This document shows, in pieces, positions 12,843-20,819 of a stretch of DNA of 64,000 nucleotides. The stretch spans positions 2,059,001 through 2,123,000 of the forward strand of contig JASSKH010000040.1 in NCBI GenBank assembly GCA_031763025.1, given 5' to 3'. Position 1 is the stretch's first letter. Each line of letters opens with the position of its first letter. The notes under the pieces are model-generated. The model did no database searches. It saw only the letters and a list, made by a program, of their open reading frames with translations, and was not told the origin of the DNA. The DNA comes from Macrocystis pyrifera. Its lineage: Eukaryota; Sar; Phaeophyceae; Laminariales; Laminariaceae. Position numbers and translations under genes: made by a program.

Positions 12843-15800
12843 GCGCTTGTTGGTGCGTTGCGTCTATGTTGTTATTTTTTTTTATTTGGAGATTGGGATT
12901 GACGAATTTTAACCGAGAATTGAGAATTGAGAATTGAGAATTGAGAATTGAGAACTGAGAATTGAGAATTAGGAGTTGAGAACTGACTATTGACTGTTGA
13001 CAGTGGGCAAATTGACAATTGATCGCTGACAACTGATAGAGATTGCGAGATTGAATATTGATCAGTTGATGTTTTCTTGGTTGCTGTTACCCTTTCTTCT
13101 CGCCAAGCTACGTAAAGCACCGACGAACTCGACAGCGGAGGACCGGTGAAATCATATTCGAGCGCACGGCGACGCACATCGTACCCGGGGAGAGCCGACT
13201 CAGGCCACCCCACAATAACGACCCTCCACCCACGACGATGTGTTGATGAAGCACGCAATTATCCTTTTCGTGCTGCCGCTGATGCTTTGCCTTTGTCGCA
13301 CTTATTTGCACTTTGCACGCGTACGGCAGGGAGCCTGGGGTTCGACCGCGGGTTGATGAACGTTTTCCGCCGCTACGACGACGACCGCAGCGGCAGCATC
13401 ACTGCAAGCGAGATGAGCATGATGGTAGGCGGGGGGGGGGGGGTTGGGCGCGTACAGTGGTACTGTTGCAGGGATATACACGTCTAAAACAACACCTAAC
13501 TTTTCCGAAACTCCGCGCTTGAAGACTAGCCCTCTGTACCTTGCTCAATAACCAGCTTTGACAAAATGTACCCGAGGGTACATACAAGCTATTACGGGGG
13601 ACCATAGCAAAATAGGACCAAATATTGTTAGTAAAAATAGGTAAACATATAGGTTTTTATGTATACCATAGGTCCTATTAACTATGGACCTCCGTAATAA
13701 CACCGATACGCAATCCAAGGCGAAAAAAAACGATGTAAGGCACAACATCGGGTAGCCCGCTTTTAGTTGCAATGGTTGATGCGAGGGTTGAGGAGCTCCA
13801 ATGCCTGCCGTAGCAGGGGTCTGTGATGGCTGAAGGGAGACAGAGAGAGAGAGCCTAGAACAGATGCATGTCAACCGTAAAAGAAAAAGGCGTCGTCACG
13901 CGCTTGGCCGTAGGGCACCGAAGACGACGGTTGTATCGCTTCAAATCCCCGCCTGCCTCCCTTCTTCTTCTTCTTGTTGTTATTTTTCGGGTATGGTTCC
14001 TTTTTTTATCATGCGTTTTCTTCGGGGCGATACGTAGGAAAAGCGTCCTGGAAGGCGGTTTTTATCAGACACCGGCTACCTGCTAGCAGTAAATTTTTGT
14101 GTACGAGTACGGTATTTTGCCAGGGAGCTATTGTATGTAGCGCGCGGTTGGTTCCGAGAACGAAAGCAACGCATACCGAGGGTTTCTATGTTCGCGGAGG
14201 CGGGTGCGAGACACTGCCATGGAGGCCGTAGCGTGCGACAGGTTTCGAGAACAAAAACAAAAATCATCGAGAGTTTCTATATTTGCAGAGACGGGTGCGA
14301 GACGCTGTCATGAAGGCCGCAGCGTGGGATAGGTTTCGTAAAGGAAACAAAAACTTACCGAGGGTTTGTATGTTTGCGGAGGCAGGTGCGGGACTCCGTC
14401 ACGGAAGCCGTTGCGGAAGCTCCGGGAAAATGTTCCCTCCGGCCGGACATGGAAGCTGTCGTCGAAACTATGGTCAAGGACATCGCAAGGGATCTTGTCA
14501 CGGTGAGAATGCAAAGCACACCAATCAACGCCATAGTTAATTGCCACGCTCGAGGGAGACGATATCGAGGGTACCAAACGACGTACGGACTGCGTGTGTT
14601 GTCGCACGTGACCGCACAAGGGCTGAAGCGCGGTATCACCATTTTTTTTGTGCCATGTTTGTAGTTTGATGATATTTACACTCTCGTTTTTGCCAAGTCG
14701 TGCACAAGTTACATCTGCAGTGCATAACAATGCGTACCCGTCCGTGATGCGCCTGGGTGCGCACGAGTTTCACTCATTTCATGCTTCCGTTTCATAATTT
14801 CCCTGCTGTTGTGATTGTTTTGGTACATTGTTGGTTCGCCCTCCCATCCCCCCTTTCATGCAAGCGCAAACGTCCACCTGGCGACACAAGAAAGCTCCTA
14901 CCCCCCCCCCCGGATCTGGTCTGATGCCTACTTTATGCTCTTGCCGCGTGCCATTATATTTACTGCTTCAGCCCCCCATCTTCTCGTCGATTTTCCCCGC
15001 CGAGTGTTTCACTCTGTCGGGCTAAGATGATTCTTCCCCTCAGCCTTCTCTTGGGGGAAAATGACGACATAAAAAGTGACGATTGCAGCAACGACCACTG
15101 CGTGACCAGGGGATGATACAATGGTTGGTGTCCGAGTTACAATGGTTGATGCAGGGACTCGTACAGAACGGGCGCATCATGATCCTACCCCTATTTCTGG
15201 GCCCTCACGCTGCTCGTAGGCGGTTGAAGAACACCCAAGTCACCAACCATTGTTTTGGTCGCTATCTAGAGGGTTAACGCCAAAGGAGTTGATCCGATTA
15301 GGACTGCACTCCCGTTTGGGGGACAAAACGCTTGTAATTAGAGTCAGTTTTAGGTTCCTGTACGCTGCAGCACTAAACGGGATGAGGTATTTGTGGCGCG
15401 CTGTGTACCCCAGCCTTACGTGCGGACTAATAGTCGTGTCGAGCACGACGATCGAAACCCTTGGTCACATTTTTCGAGCCCCCAAAGAAATAGTAGTCTG
15501 TTTGCCCTGCGCTGCCCTGCGTTGCCCTGCGTTGCCCTGCCCTTCTCTGTAAAAATTGCGTCGCGCTTCCCCAGGGCTGTAGTTTCCATGGAGAATCGAA
15601 ATGATCTAATACGTAAACAGTAGCCAGTACAGTCTATCGTGCGTTCGACAACAAGACAAGATACACGACACGAAAACTCCGTCGGGGGCGGGGGGGGGGG
15701 AGGGGGGGGTTCATCGAAATGTTGTCCTTCTCGCCGAAGCCAATTTTTTATCCGAAACCCTCTTGCCGGTGTGTGTGCGTGTCAAACGCTCAAGCACCAC

Positions 15801-16243
15801 TCCTGATCGGATCCTCCCGGGATCAGGTTGGGTCGACGTACTCACGGGCCGGAAAGGTCACCGCAGCTTGCGCACTGCTGTTGTCACGACAGCACCGTTG
15901 AATACTACCATAGTCGTTGTGCACTACAACAGAGTTAAATTGACGCACGACACATACCACTACTGTGTCCTGGAGTGTAAGATCCGCTTGGTATTCGCAT
16001 CAGAGCCCAGCTGGTGACTCTATTTACCGACAGAGTGGTGAGCCTAAGCCTCTAGTTTTACCCATCCATCCGGAGGACGAAAAAACAGCAACAACAACAA
16101 CAACCACGTAACCAGATATATTCAAATTGTGCGCCTACGTCGCGCGTTTTTGTTTTGCCACCACATTGCGACACACGTTCCGTCAGGTGATGGACGTGGC
16201 TGGCAGCGGAGTGTGTGGGTGGACGGAGTTCAAGAAGAACCAG
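1627..16243 (+). CDS. Multi-EF-hand calcium-binding protein, split gene (partial at both ends)
   Basis: Fourteen exons can be joined in one frame: 1627-1722, 2059-2127, 2874-2948, 4740-4831, 5330-5419, 5831-5951, 6541-6729, 7232-7417, 9167-9274, 9638-9697, 11215-11305, 13330-13424, 14386-14502 and 16187-16243. That is 1446 nt, or 482 residues. Each exon has an AG acceptor and a GT donor, and splice phases match at every junction, including the non-zero ones (phase 2 at 4831/5330 and 5419/5831; phase 1 at 11305/13330). The protein is a chain of EF-hands; good loops are DFDGSASLNDVE, DESRDGVIERME and DDDRSGSITASE, with degenerate ones between. EF-hands bind Ca2+ through side chains at loop positions 1, 3, 5, 7, 9 and 12. 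No catalytic domain, signal peptide or membrane segment is visible, so the role could be sensor, buffer or scaffold. Start and stop codons were not found. The exon order is inferred from phase and motifs, not transcripts. Confidence 0.72.
2059..2127 (+). CDS. EF-hand gene exon 2: entering helix and first half of a loop
   Basis: Acceptor gtgtttag, phase 0, 23 codons. The end ELFSLFDARGKGM is an EF-hand entering helix followed by loop positions 1-7. The donor could be GTGAGG right after ATG (used here) or GTAACG six bases later (2133); both keep phase 0, and the later one supplies the hydrophobic residue expected at loop position 8. Confidence 0.6.
2252..2296 (-). repeat. Solo poly-G/GTGTACTCGACAGGAG end of the poly-C-ended family
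   Basis: A long G tract runs into gggtgtactcgacaggag, the same junction seen at the end of the large copies at 11528 and 37132. Only the tip of the repeat is present. Confidence 0.6.
2650..2770. repeat. Imperfect inverted repeat rich in CGGGTCGG / CCGACCC
   Basis: The left part has ttcacgggtcggatc and cgcgggtcgggtcg. The right part has gatccgacccgacccaaccc and cgtgaga. It could fold into a long GC-rich hairpin. No protein signal. Confidence 0.6.
2874..2948 (+). CDS. EF-hand gene exon 3 (linker between EF-hands)
   Basis: Acceptor cttgccgcag and donor ctt/gtagtt give 25 codons in phase 0 at both ends. The product ends YDEFEEAKMLL and joins directly to LDKLFALFDFDG of the next exon. This gives roughly calmodulin-like spacing between two EF-hands. 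It is weaker than its neighbours because it carries no loop of its own. Confidence 0.45.
3945..4050 (+). mobile_element. TTACGGGGG MITE, diverged copy
   Basis: It starts ttacggaggtccatag after TA (3943-3944) and ends ggttcccccgcac before TA. The interior aatattgttagtaaaaatagg is shared with the other copies. The right end has decayed. Confidence 0.75.
4740..4831 (+). CDS. EF-hand gene exon 4: canonical EF-hand
   Basis: Acceptor ccttgtccag follows a T-rich tract. The loop DFDGSASLNDVE has Asp-1, Asp-3, Ser-5, Ser-7, Asn-9 and Glu-12, a canonical Ca2+ site, preceded by amphipathic LDKLFALF. The donor at GG/GTGAGA leaves phase 2, which matches the next exon. An alternative donor CTT/GTGAGA eight bases earlier would break the frame. 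Confidence 0.75.
5330..5419 (+). CDS. EF-hand gene exon 5
   Basis: Acceptor gtgtgcag, donor aaaaa/gtgggc, phase 2 in and 2 out. The product contains ALMQQPEDILESTGKLTAAI, which looks like the helix after the exon-4 loop plus a linker. No Ca2+ loop is complete here. Assignment rests on phase agreement on both sides and GC-rich third positions. Confidence 0.5.
5660..5805 (+). repeat. Two short fragments of the poly-C-ended repeat
   Basis: Fragment one reads cgactacggccattcatgg then catgagtacaccccccc. Fragment two reads ggtcggtgaaaacccgatat onward to gatgagtgcacttccccc. Both end in C-rich tracts, as in the full copies. Confidence 0.7.
5831..5951 (+). CDS. EF-hand gene exon 6: degenerate EF-hand
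   Basis: Acceptor atattgccag, donor gag/gtcaga, phase 2 in and 0 out, 40 full codons. TLDTGELTVRDIKGWVF resembles an EF-hand loop with several liganding positions lost. It is followed by a long helix ending ARMIISGLE. It probably pairs structurally with a neighbouring EF-hand without binding calcium well. Confidence 0.6.
6541..6729 (+). CDS. EF-hand gene exon 7 (one exon or two)
   Basis: Acceptor ccgtacatag, donor cacag/gtgaag, phase 0 at both ends, 63 codons with no stop. The first part (LNAVVEDLANAIRAAF) and the last part (LVEESIARGIDMSTRAAQ) are clearly helical. The middle (about 6602-6675) is less protein-like and ends in ctgcag, so it may be a 75-bp intron that is itself a multiple of three. 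Confidence 0.55.
7232..7417 (+). CDS. EF-hand gene exon 8: variant EF-hand plus acidic tail
   Basis: Acceptor ttcttcag after a CT-rich tract (7141-7215), donor gaaaag/gtaggc, phase 0 at both ends, 62 codons. GDAGTVDGATAGEVLRSL is an EF-hand-like loop with the usual exiting helix (EVLRSL). The rest is acidic and Thr/Ala-rich, probably a flexible linker. Confidence 0.65.
7461..7600 (+). repeat. Degenerate minisatellite with GGGTGCATCTCATCAA core
   Basis: About six imperfect copies of a 28-32 bp unit (gggtgcatctcatcaa-tacttctgaa-like) lie in the intron after exon 8. The repeats are visible by eye at 7459, 7487, 7516, 7543, 7571 and 7599. Confidence 0.65.
7676..7750 (+). repeat. TAGGAC-family MITE remnant
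   Basis: The stretch with gacaaaccactcaaatccg and actgcagtcctaaaaaggg matches the ends of the complete palindromic element at 22603-22700. Its left inverted end is decayed. Confidence 0.5.
8332..8678 (+). repeat. Poly-C-ended dispersed repeat, copy 1
   Basis: The sequence runs from gtagtgtgtatg through ggcagttacatag, the cctcacggcgcttcgcgctt core and the cgactacggccatgcat segment to gagtacac. It then enters an uninterrupted C tract at about 8654-8678. A small fragment of the same end (ggtcatgcatggtaattagtacacccc) lies just before it at 8305-8331. Confidence 0.8.
9030..9075 (+). repeat. CTG trinucleotide microsatellite
   Basis: About 14 near-perfect CTG units with one TTG interruption, in the intron before exon 9. 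Confidence 0.9.
9167..9274 (+). CDS. EF-hand gene exon 9: EF-hand
   Basis: Acceptor cacgaag, donor ctgaag/gtaata, phase 0 at both ends, 36 codons. After the helix KLDVLKEFLRFWVAF comes the loop DEEGVGRVNAAD, with Asp-1, Asn-9 and Asp at position 12 in place of Glu. Asp-12 usually lowers Ca2+ affinity or favours Mg2+. Confidence 0.7.
9638..9697 (+). CDS. EF-hand gene exon 10 (linker)
   Basis: Acceptor aactgtag, donor gtacag/gtgagg, phase 0 at both ends, 20 codons: ALLWLAGGAGGEEPPEASVQ. It supplies the end of the exiting helix and a Gly/Glu/Pro linker between two EF-hands of a pair. Confidence 0.55.
10257..10414 (+). repeat. Poly-C-ended repeat family, 5' part, truncated copy
   Basis: It starts after a TA microsatellite at ggttgggttggcgtcgg, includes accagggtaccattattt and ggcggtcgagttaggtcat, and stops abruptly in a short C run. 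A similar 5' part begins again 20 bp further on. Confidence 0.7.
10434..11152 (+). repeat. Poly-C-ended dispersed repeat, copy with internal MITE
   Basis: This is a long copy from ggttgggttggcgtcg to the C tract at about 11141-11152. It contains an internal partial duplication (two ggcagttacatagtaaa segments) and is interrupted by the TA-flanked MITE at 10611-10715. Confidence 0.8.
10611..10715 (+). mobile_element. TTACGGGGG MITE inserted in a poly-C-ended repeat
   Basis: The 105-bp element starts TTACAGGGGTCCATAG and ends CTATGGACCCCCGTAA, giving inverted ends of about 27 bp. It is flanked by TA on both sides (10609-10610 and 10716-10717). Other copies of the host repeat read cgtatcacgtagtgtgtat without interruption, so the empty site is known. 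The TA target and short inverted ends fit a non-autonomous Tc1/mariner-type element (inference). No coding capacity. Confidence 0.85.
11215..11305 (+). CDS. EF-hand gene exon 11: EF-hand
   Basis: The acceptor gctcggaag is weak and the donor gacag/gtatat is good; phase 0 in, 1 out. The loop DESRDGVIERME has Asp-1, Ser-3, Asp-5, Gly-6, Ile-8 and Glu-12, a sound Ca2+ site, with an exiting helix WIRYTAVLDEG. It forms a pair with the exon-9 EF-hand. Confidence 0.72.
11526..12051 (-). repeat. Poly-C-ended dispersed repeat, nearly full copy
   Basis: Read on the minus strand, it runs from about ggttgggttggc (near 12050) through ggtaccgt, ggcggtcgcc, ctctgcacaaggg and the gcgcttcgcgctt core to gagtacaccccccc (G tract at 11527-11534 on plus). 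A second G tract with gggtatctc begins 15 bp beyond the far end (12063). Confidence 0.8.
12125..12240 (+). repeat. TAGGAC-family MITE, diverged
   Basis: It contains tttttaggacggcactcccg, gggagataaaacac and, at the far end, agtgctaaacggg. The same arrangement recurs at 15296-15385. Confidence 0.5.
12808..13035 (+). repeat. Long G tract followed by an (ATTGAGA)n heptamer array
   Basis: An unbroken G tract of roughly 34 bases (12808-12841) is followed after 70 bp by about eight copies of gagaatt (12919-12970), grading into diverged attgac/ttgaca units up to about 13035. Pure low-complexity sequence within an intron. Confidence 0.85.
13330..13424 (+). CDS. EF-hand gene exon 12: canonical EF-hand
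   Basis: Acceptor gtacggcag and donor atgatg/gtaggc; phase 1 in and 0 out, matching both neighbours. The loop DDDRSGSITASE has all consensus positions: Asp-1, Asp-3, Ser-5, Gly-6, Ser-7, Ile-8 and Glu-12. The entering helix is GLMNVFRRY. This is the clearest Ca2+ site of the gene. Confidence 0.8.
13592..13697 (+). mobile_element. TTACGGGGG MITE, intact-looking copy
   Basis: The element is 106 bp with inverted ends ttacgggggaccatag and ctatggacctccgtaa, flanked by TA (13590-13591 and 13698-13699). Non-coding. Confidence 0.85.
14178..14450 (+). repeat. 91-bp tandem triplication carrying a splice acceptor and exon start
   Basis: Three copies of a 91-bp unit begin with gagggtttctatgtt-like sequence at 14178, 14269 and 14360. 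Each contains an acceptor-like tttgcggagg(c)ag and the exon-13 start GTGCGRGAC. Translated, the copies begin VRDTAMEAVA, VRDAVMKAAA and VRDSVTEAVA. Only the third runs into the exon body. A partial fourth copy is visible near 14140-14160. Confidence 0.8.
14386..14502 (+). CDS. EF-hand gene exon 13: helix preceding the last EF-hand
   Basis: Acceptor gcggaggcag, donor gtcacg/gtgaga, phase 0 at both ends, 39 codons. The end MEAVVETMVKDIARDLVT is an amphipathic helix that enters the loop encoded by the next exon. The 5' end lies in the third copy of a 91-bp tandem repeat, so upstream copies could act as alternative acceptors. Confidence 0.65.
15280..15410 (+). repeat. TAGGAC-family MITE, diverged
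   Basis: It shares ttaggactgcactcccg, gggggacaaaacgc and gcactaaacggg with the segment at 12125-12240. Confidence 0.5.
16187..16243 (+). CDS. EF-hand gene exon 14: last recognised EF-hand loop
   Basis: Acceptor cgttccgtcag, donor aaccag/gtgact, phase 0 at both ends, 19 codons. VMDVAGSGVCGWTEFKK contains the loop DVAGSGVCGWTE, with Asp-1, Ser-5 and Glu-12; its entering helix is the previous exon's end. It pairs with the exon-12 EF-hand. No stop follows, so the gene goes on. A possible continuation VDDLTKFF starts at 16294. Confidence 0.65.
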
Positions 16244-16675
16244 GTGACTTAGTGCTACGGACATACTTCGGTAAATGTGCAGGACCCCTCGAGGTTGATG
16301 ACCTGACCAAGTTCTTCGGTACGCTGAGAGCAGAGGGGTCCGCCACGATCTGTTTTCTTCGCATGAGCCGTGTGATCCGTCACAGCCATCTCCTGTACGT
16401 AGCAATCGAGCGGAGGTGCTTCGACCACACCGACTCTACGCCGCAGTTGCTTCAATCGCGTATGCTTCCTTAAAAAAAAAAGTGGTTCGGATTGCATTTG
16501 TTTTTTTTGCTAAAATTCCAAGCGTGACGACTCTGCTGCACGTCGCTGAGTTTCTCGCGGACTGAAGTGTTTTTGAGTCCGACGTCTCACACCGCGGACA
16601 GATGTTTGATTCCTTCTACCTCAAAACCAACATATATCTATTTCAAGGGAAATGTATTCGCAATCTACCTGGCAC

Positions 16676-17105
16676 TGTAGCATGATCTGCATGATCTAGC
16701 TCTATGTTACCGGGTGGGAGCCGTATAATCTGTATGGTCTAGTAGCACATGTTTCCTGGGTAGGATCTGTACTACGCAGATCCTCTCAACCTCTCACAAC
16801 GACAGCTGAAGGCAGATATGTATATTCCTGATCTGTGTGATCTGTATGATCTAGCTCGGGCTTCCGGGTGGGAGCCGTATGATCTGCATGATCTAGTAGC
16901 ACAGGTTTCCTGGGTAGGATCTGTGCTGCTATGCAGATCTTGCACAATCTTTCTCAACGGCGGGTGAAGAACTACAGTAGATAGATCATCATCTAGATCA
17001 TGATGCAGGTCCCGCACAACCTCCCACAACGGCAGGTGAGGAGCTACAGATCATGGTCTACAGGAGATAGATAGATATGATAAATCATTATCTAGATCAT
17101 TCTCT
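16676..17105 (+). repeat. GATC-rich dispersed repeat, about three tandem units
   Basis: Repeated blocks carry gatctgtatgatctagct, ccgggtgggagccgtatgat, gtttcctgggtaggatctgt, a short conserved acaacctcccacaacggcaggtgaggagctac-like piece, and tagatagatcatcatctag. Blocks begin near 16680, 16830 and 16990. The same family occurs at five other places in the window. Confidence 0.75.
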
Positions 17106-17561
17106 GTCTGAGGTGTGACTTGTGCATCGTTGCAGCCATGTCGTTGACGGCGGAGCTTTCTTTCGAGCTTATTTTTGAACTATTATATCTCTACTGATAG
17201 CGACTCGCTGGACCTTGTTTGCACAGAACAATGCTCCTTCCCATTTCTGTTGACTTTCTGCGGGAACGGAGTATCAAAGGTGCTCCCCTCCCTCCCTCCA
17301 GACACAACACACAGACCCATCAACAGCGCTGGAGCGCAACAAGAGCTTTAGTGTAGTCGGTTGGCATCGCTCTGACGTTTTTATTGGAGGGGGAAAAAAC
17401 AACTTGAACAATGGTAAAGGCTCAAGCTTCAGTCGATTGACGTGACGACGAGACGGAGAAAAAAATGCCTTCAAGCTGCGACTCGCCAAATCATCTGGTT
17501 TCACTTTTACACAAGCACCCATAGGTCGAGATACATTAACCCCTCCCCCCTACATATATTT

Positions 17562-17635
17562 GCTCCGTCTCGAAAGGGATGCGTGGTCAATGGTCAAACG
17601 ACTAAGGCAAGCAACAAATGAGTACGCCCCCCCCC
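17562..17635 (+). repeat. Short end-module of the poly-C-ended family (variant)
   Basis: The variant end reads ctccgtctcgaaagggatgc, then gtggtcaatggtcaaacgac, then a module ending gagtacgccccccccc. It aligns with the terminal 80 bp of the larger repeat (ctccgtcccggcattgtagg ... gagtacac), so it is a diverged duplicate of that end. Confidence 0.75.
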
Positions 17636-17667
17636 TATATATATATATATACCTGGTATATATATAT

Positions 17668-18153
17668 AGGTTGGGTTGGCGTCGGTTGGCGACGACGCTG
17701 TAAAACATGCCTCTCACTGCGTGAGCTAGACAGCCAGGGTACCGCTTTTTTTTTTTGGCGGTTACCACGGCTGGCGGTCGAGTTAGATCATTTTTGTGCG
17801 GGGAGAACCTATGCTCCGCACAAGGGGGATGGTCGTGTCACGTAGTGTGTATATGGTGAGGCACCCACGAGGCAGTTACATAGTAAACCTATTGCTGTCT
17901 CTGGAAGTGGCCACACCAGAAATTAACTCAACTCATTGATGCTGTCATCCATATGCAAGAAAATCCGCCTCTAAAGCGGTTCTTAGTAGGATGCCTTCAT
18001 GCCACTCGCCCAATACCTCACGGCGCTTCGCGCTTGGTGCAAGAAATGTCCGCCTGGTCGGTGAAAACCCGACGTGCTCCGTCCCGGCATTGTAGGGATG
18101 CGAGGGTCTATAGTCATACGACTACGGCCATGCATGATAATGAGTACCCCCCC
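17668..18153 (+). repeat. Poly-C-ended dispersed repeat, full copy
   Basis: This is the best complete copy. It starts after (TA)n at ggttgggttggcgtcgg, then ggtaccgctttttttttt, ggcggtcgagttagatcat, the gtgcggggagaac block, ggcagttacatagtaaa, the cggcgcttcgcgcttgg core and tcatacgactacggccatgc, ending gagtacccccc at 18147-18153. About 485 bp, non-coding. Confidence 0.85.
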
Positions 18154-18165
18154 AAAAAAAAAAAT

Positions 18166-18501
18166 CGTATCACGTAGTGTGTATGTGGTGAGGCACCCAC
18201 GAAGCAGATTCATCGTAAACCCGTTGCTGTCTCTGGAAGTGGCCACACCAAAAATTAAGTCAGCTCATTGATGCTGTCATCCATACGCAAGAAAACCCGC
18301 CTCTGGAGCGGTTCTTAGTAGGATGTAGCTCACCCTTCATGCGACTCGCCCAACACCTCACGGCGCTTCGCGCTTGGTGCAAGCAATGTCTGCCTGGTCG
18401 GTGAACACCCGACGTGCTCCGTCCCGGCATTGTAGGGATGCAAGGGTCTATGGTCATACGACTACGGCCATTCATGATAATAATAATTACCCCCCCCCCC
18501 C
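18166..18501 (+). repeat. Poly-C-ended repeat, 5'-truncated copy
   Basis: It begins gtatcacgtagtgtgtatg directly after the previous copy's tail. It carries the same core and ends gataataataattaccccccccccc (C tract 18491-18501). Confidence 0.85.
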
Positions 18502-18889
18502 AAATTAGCAAAAAATATATGTGCAAGGCATGGAAATAACGTTATGAGCGCCCAACTGTTGGAAGTGTCGTTAATAGGAGAAGGAACGGTGCTCCGTTTC
18601 TTTAAGGGAAGCGTGGTCGTGGTCAATGGTTGAATGAATATGGCAAGCAACAAATAGGCCCCCCCCCCTCGTTTTATTCCCCCGCTTCGCCTCCTGCACC
18701 CCGTCGGAGATATTCGTCGAAATCGATCGAACCACGCCTTAACCCGTATCACCGTCGCATGTTTCAAGACAAAATTTCGTGGATTAAGTGTGGGATAATG
18801 TTTCCAGTGGTGAGAAGGACTCACACGTCTGGACAGCTCACGATTCACAGTAGACCATCAGATCCTAATATAACACCTGCCGTTTTGAG

Positions 18890-19115
18890 AAGTCGTGCAG
18901 GGTCTGTGTACTGCTGCAGTACAGATCCAACCCTCCTGGATCATGGAGGTTATACGGTACGGCTCCCATCTGGCAACACGAGAGCTATAGAGCGAACAAA
19001 CACACCAGGAATATGTGATATGTTCCTTGAAAATGCCTAGGTCATGAAGTGGGAACCGATGATCTGTAGATGATCTGTCGGTGATCTGTCCGAAAGTGCT
19101 GCTCTCGTACATATA
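18890..19115 (-). repeat. GATC-rich dispersed repeat
   Basis: It contains gtgcagggtctgtgtactgc, tacggctcccatctggcaac, gagctatagag and the gatctgtagatgatctgtcg block, in the opposite orientation to the 16.7-kb copies. Confidence 0.65.
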
Positions 19116-19559
19116 CAGGCCCCCTCGCCGATCGAGTGACCCACGACGCGTTCCACGGTATGAAAGGGGTATATATGGCACCTATTTTTTCTTAGACTCA
19201 GGCTCCTCTCCTCACGTACGGCCAGGGATGATCTTGTAGATAAGTTACGGTAGGGGCAGCACCTACTTTTGGCCTTTTGAGGCTTCTTACTCAACCTTAC
19301 GGAGCTCTGCGCCTCATCCCACAAACGCTGATTTTGATTATTTATTCGTTTTAAAGCTAGAAAGTGCAACCCAAACGAACAATCCAAAAGTCTATTACAC
19401 CACCCTGTCCGGAAATGTAGGGACGGTTCAAGTATAAAACATGAAAAATAAAAGGCTCGTGACATCCCCAGACAGAGTGGTGGTCTACATGGGTGTGTCA
19501 CCAATAATATTGTGAAACACTACTGTATAATATAGTGGTATTCCAACGATATTACGGTA

Positions 19560-19780
19560 TTGCGGGGGACCATAGTAAATAGGACCTATGGTACGCACTG
19601 AAAACTATATACTTCCCTATTTTTACGAACAATATTTGGTCTTATTTACTATTACGGGGGTACATAGTTAATAGGACCTATGGTATACATAAAAAAAAAC
19701 TATATATTTACCTATTTTTACTAACAAAATTTGGTCCTGTTAACTATGGACCCCCGTAATATTAGTATGTTCCCCCGTAA
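19560..19780 (+). mobile_element. TTACGGGGG MITE interrupted by a second copy
   Basis: The outer copy starts ttgcgggggaccatagtaaa after TA (19558-19559) and its right end is tatgttcccccgtaa at 19766-19780 followed by TA. It is split by a younger copy at 19652-19759. Confidence 0.75.
19652..19759 (+). mobile_element. Younger TTACGGGGG MITE nested in another copy
   Basis: Inverted ends are ttacgggggtacatagttaa and ttaactatggacccccgtaa, flanked by TA (19650-19651 and 19760-19761). It sits near the right end of the outer copy. Confidence 0.8.
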
Positions 19781-20159
19781 TAGCTTGTTACCCTCTTGGG
19801 ATTTAGGAGGGGGAAAACAGACCGTAAAAAATGACGATTACAGCACCGGTCACTGCGTGATATATATATATACACATATTATAGGTTATATATGGGGGTG
19901 GCGACTCCGATTGGTGTCCTGTCCTATTAATAGTTACAATGCAAGGAGTAGTCGTGCGGCACGCGCGCAAAGTGGTCCTATCATGCCTGTACTGCTCGGC
20001 GCTCGTATGCGGCTGTAAATGACACCAAAGTTTTTGTCGTTGTTTTGGCCGCTACCAATTTTTTAGCATACATCCAACGGGGTTAGGAAGCCCGGTCAGT
20101 CCGAAACAGTTTGACCTAAAAGCGCTGCCATTGATACCCGTACCATAGCACGCGCCCCA

Positions 20160-20315
20160 CTGGTTCTTGCCTATTGGTACACATATCTATAGCCCATTAG
20201 TATCCCTACTTACTTTCTGTTAGAAACCCTATTTATGGCCTATTATATAGTACCCCTCCTTACTGCCGGTTAGAAACCCTATTTATTGCCTATTAGTACC
20301 CCTAATTATTGCCTT
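20160..20315 (+). repeat. Tandem repeat, about 68-bp unit
   Basis: Three imperfect copies of a unit with cctattagtacccctaatta and ggttagaaaccctatttatt lie head to tail. Confidence 0.7.
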
Positions 20316-20353
20316 TTCGTTGTGTTGGTTTGGCGTTGTGCTTCCGCTCGCAG

Positions 20354-20426
20354 AATCTGGTGGCGACACGCCTGGCCACCCTTCGCGACTTCGTTTTCTC
20401 GGCGGCGGTTCGGCGAGACCCGGCAG
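20354..20426 (+). CDS. Isolated exon-like stretch
   Basis: Between acceptor ccgctcgcag and donor ccggcag/gtgcct lies a GC-rich open stretch. In one frame it reads NLVATRLATLRDFVFSAAV then RRDPA, a plausible amphipathic helix with exon-like codon use. It could be a later exon of the EF-hand gene, but phase cannot be connected to 16243 and no family is recognised. Confidence 0.35.
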
Positions 20427-20439
20427 GTGCCTCATCGGA

Positions 20440-20615
20440 GCCTGGGCGTGACGATTCCGGCGGCTAATTTGTTTGTTGTTGTCGAGAAGAAAGTTGAGAG
20501 GCTTTGCGTGACGATTCCGGTGGCTACAGTGGTTTGTTTCTTGTTGTTGAAAAGAAAGTTGAGAGGCCGGGCGTGACGATTCCGGTGGGTAGTTTGTTTC
20601 TCGTAGTTGAAAAGC
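20440..20615 (+). repeat. Tandem repeat, 62-63 bp unit, three copies
   Basis: Units start gcgtgacgattccggyggct at about 20446, 20508 and 20571. Each continues with tttgttt(g/c)ttgttg and gaaaagaaagttgagaggc. Confidence 0.85.
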
Positions 20616-20819
20616 AAGTTGCAGAAAGAAAAAAGGGGAAAAGATGACACCTTTCACTCAGCTATGTATAGCTGTGAGATCGAAAGTTTCGTCAAAACCT
20701 GCATCTTTGTAAATAGGCTGTGGTGATGACCGCGCGTGGTGCCTACGGGGGTGTACGACCCCATGTACGACCTCGTGAAGATTTTGGCTGATTTTAAAAA
20801 AAAAGGTGTAGTTCGTTGT

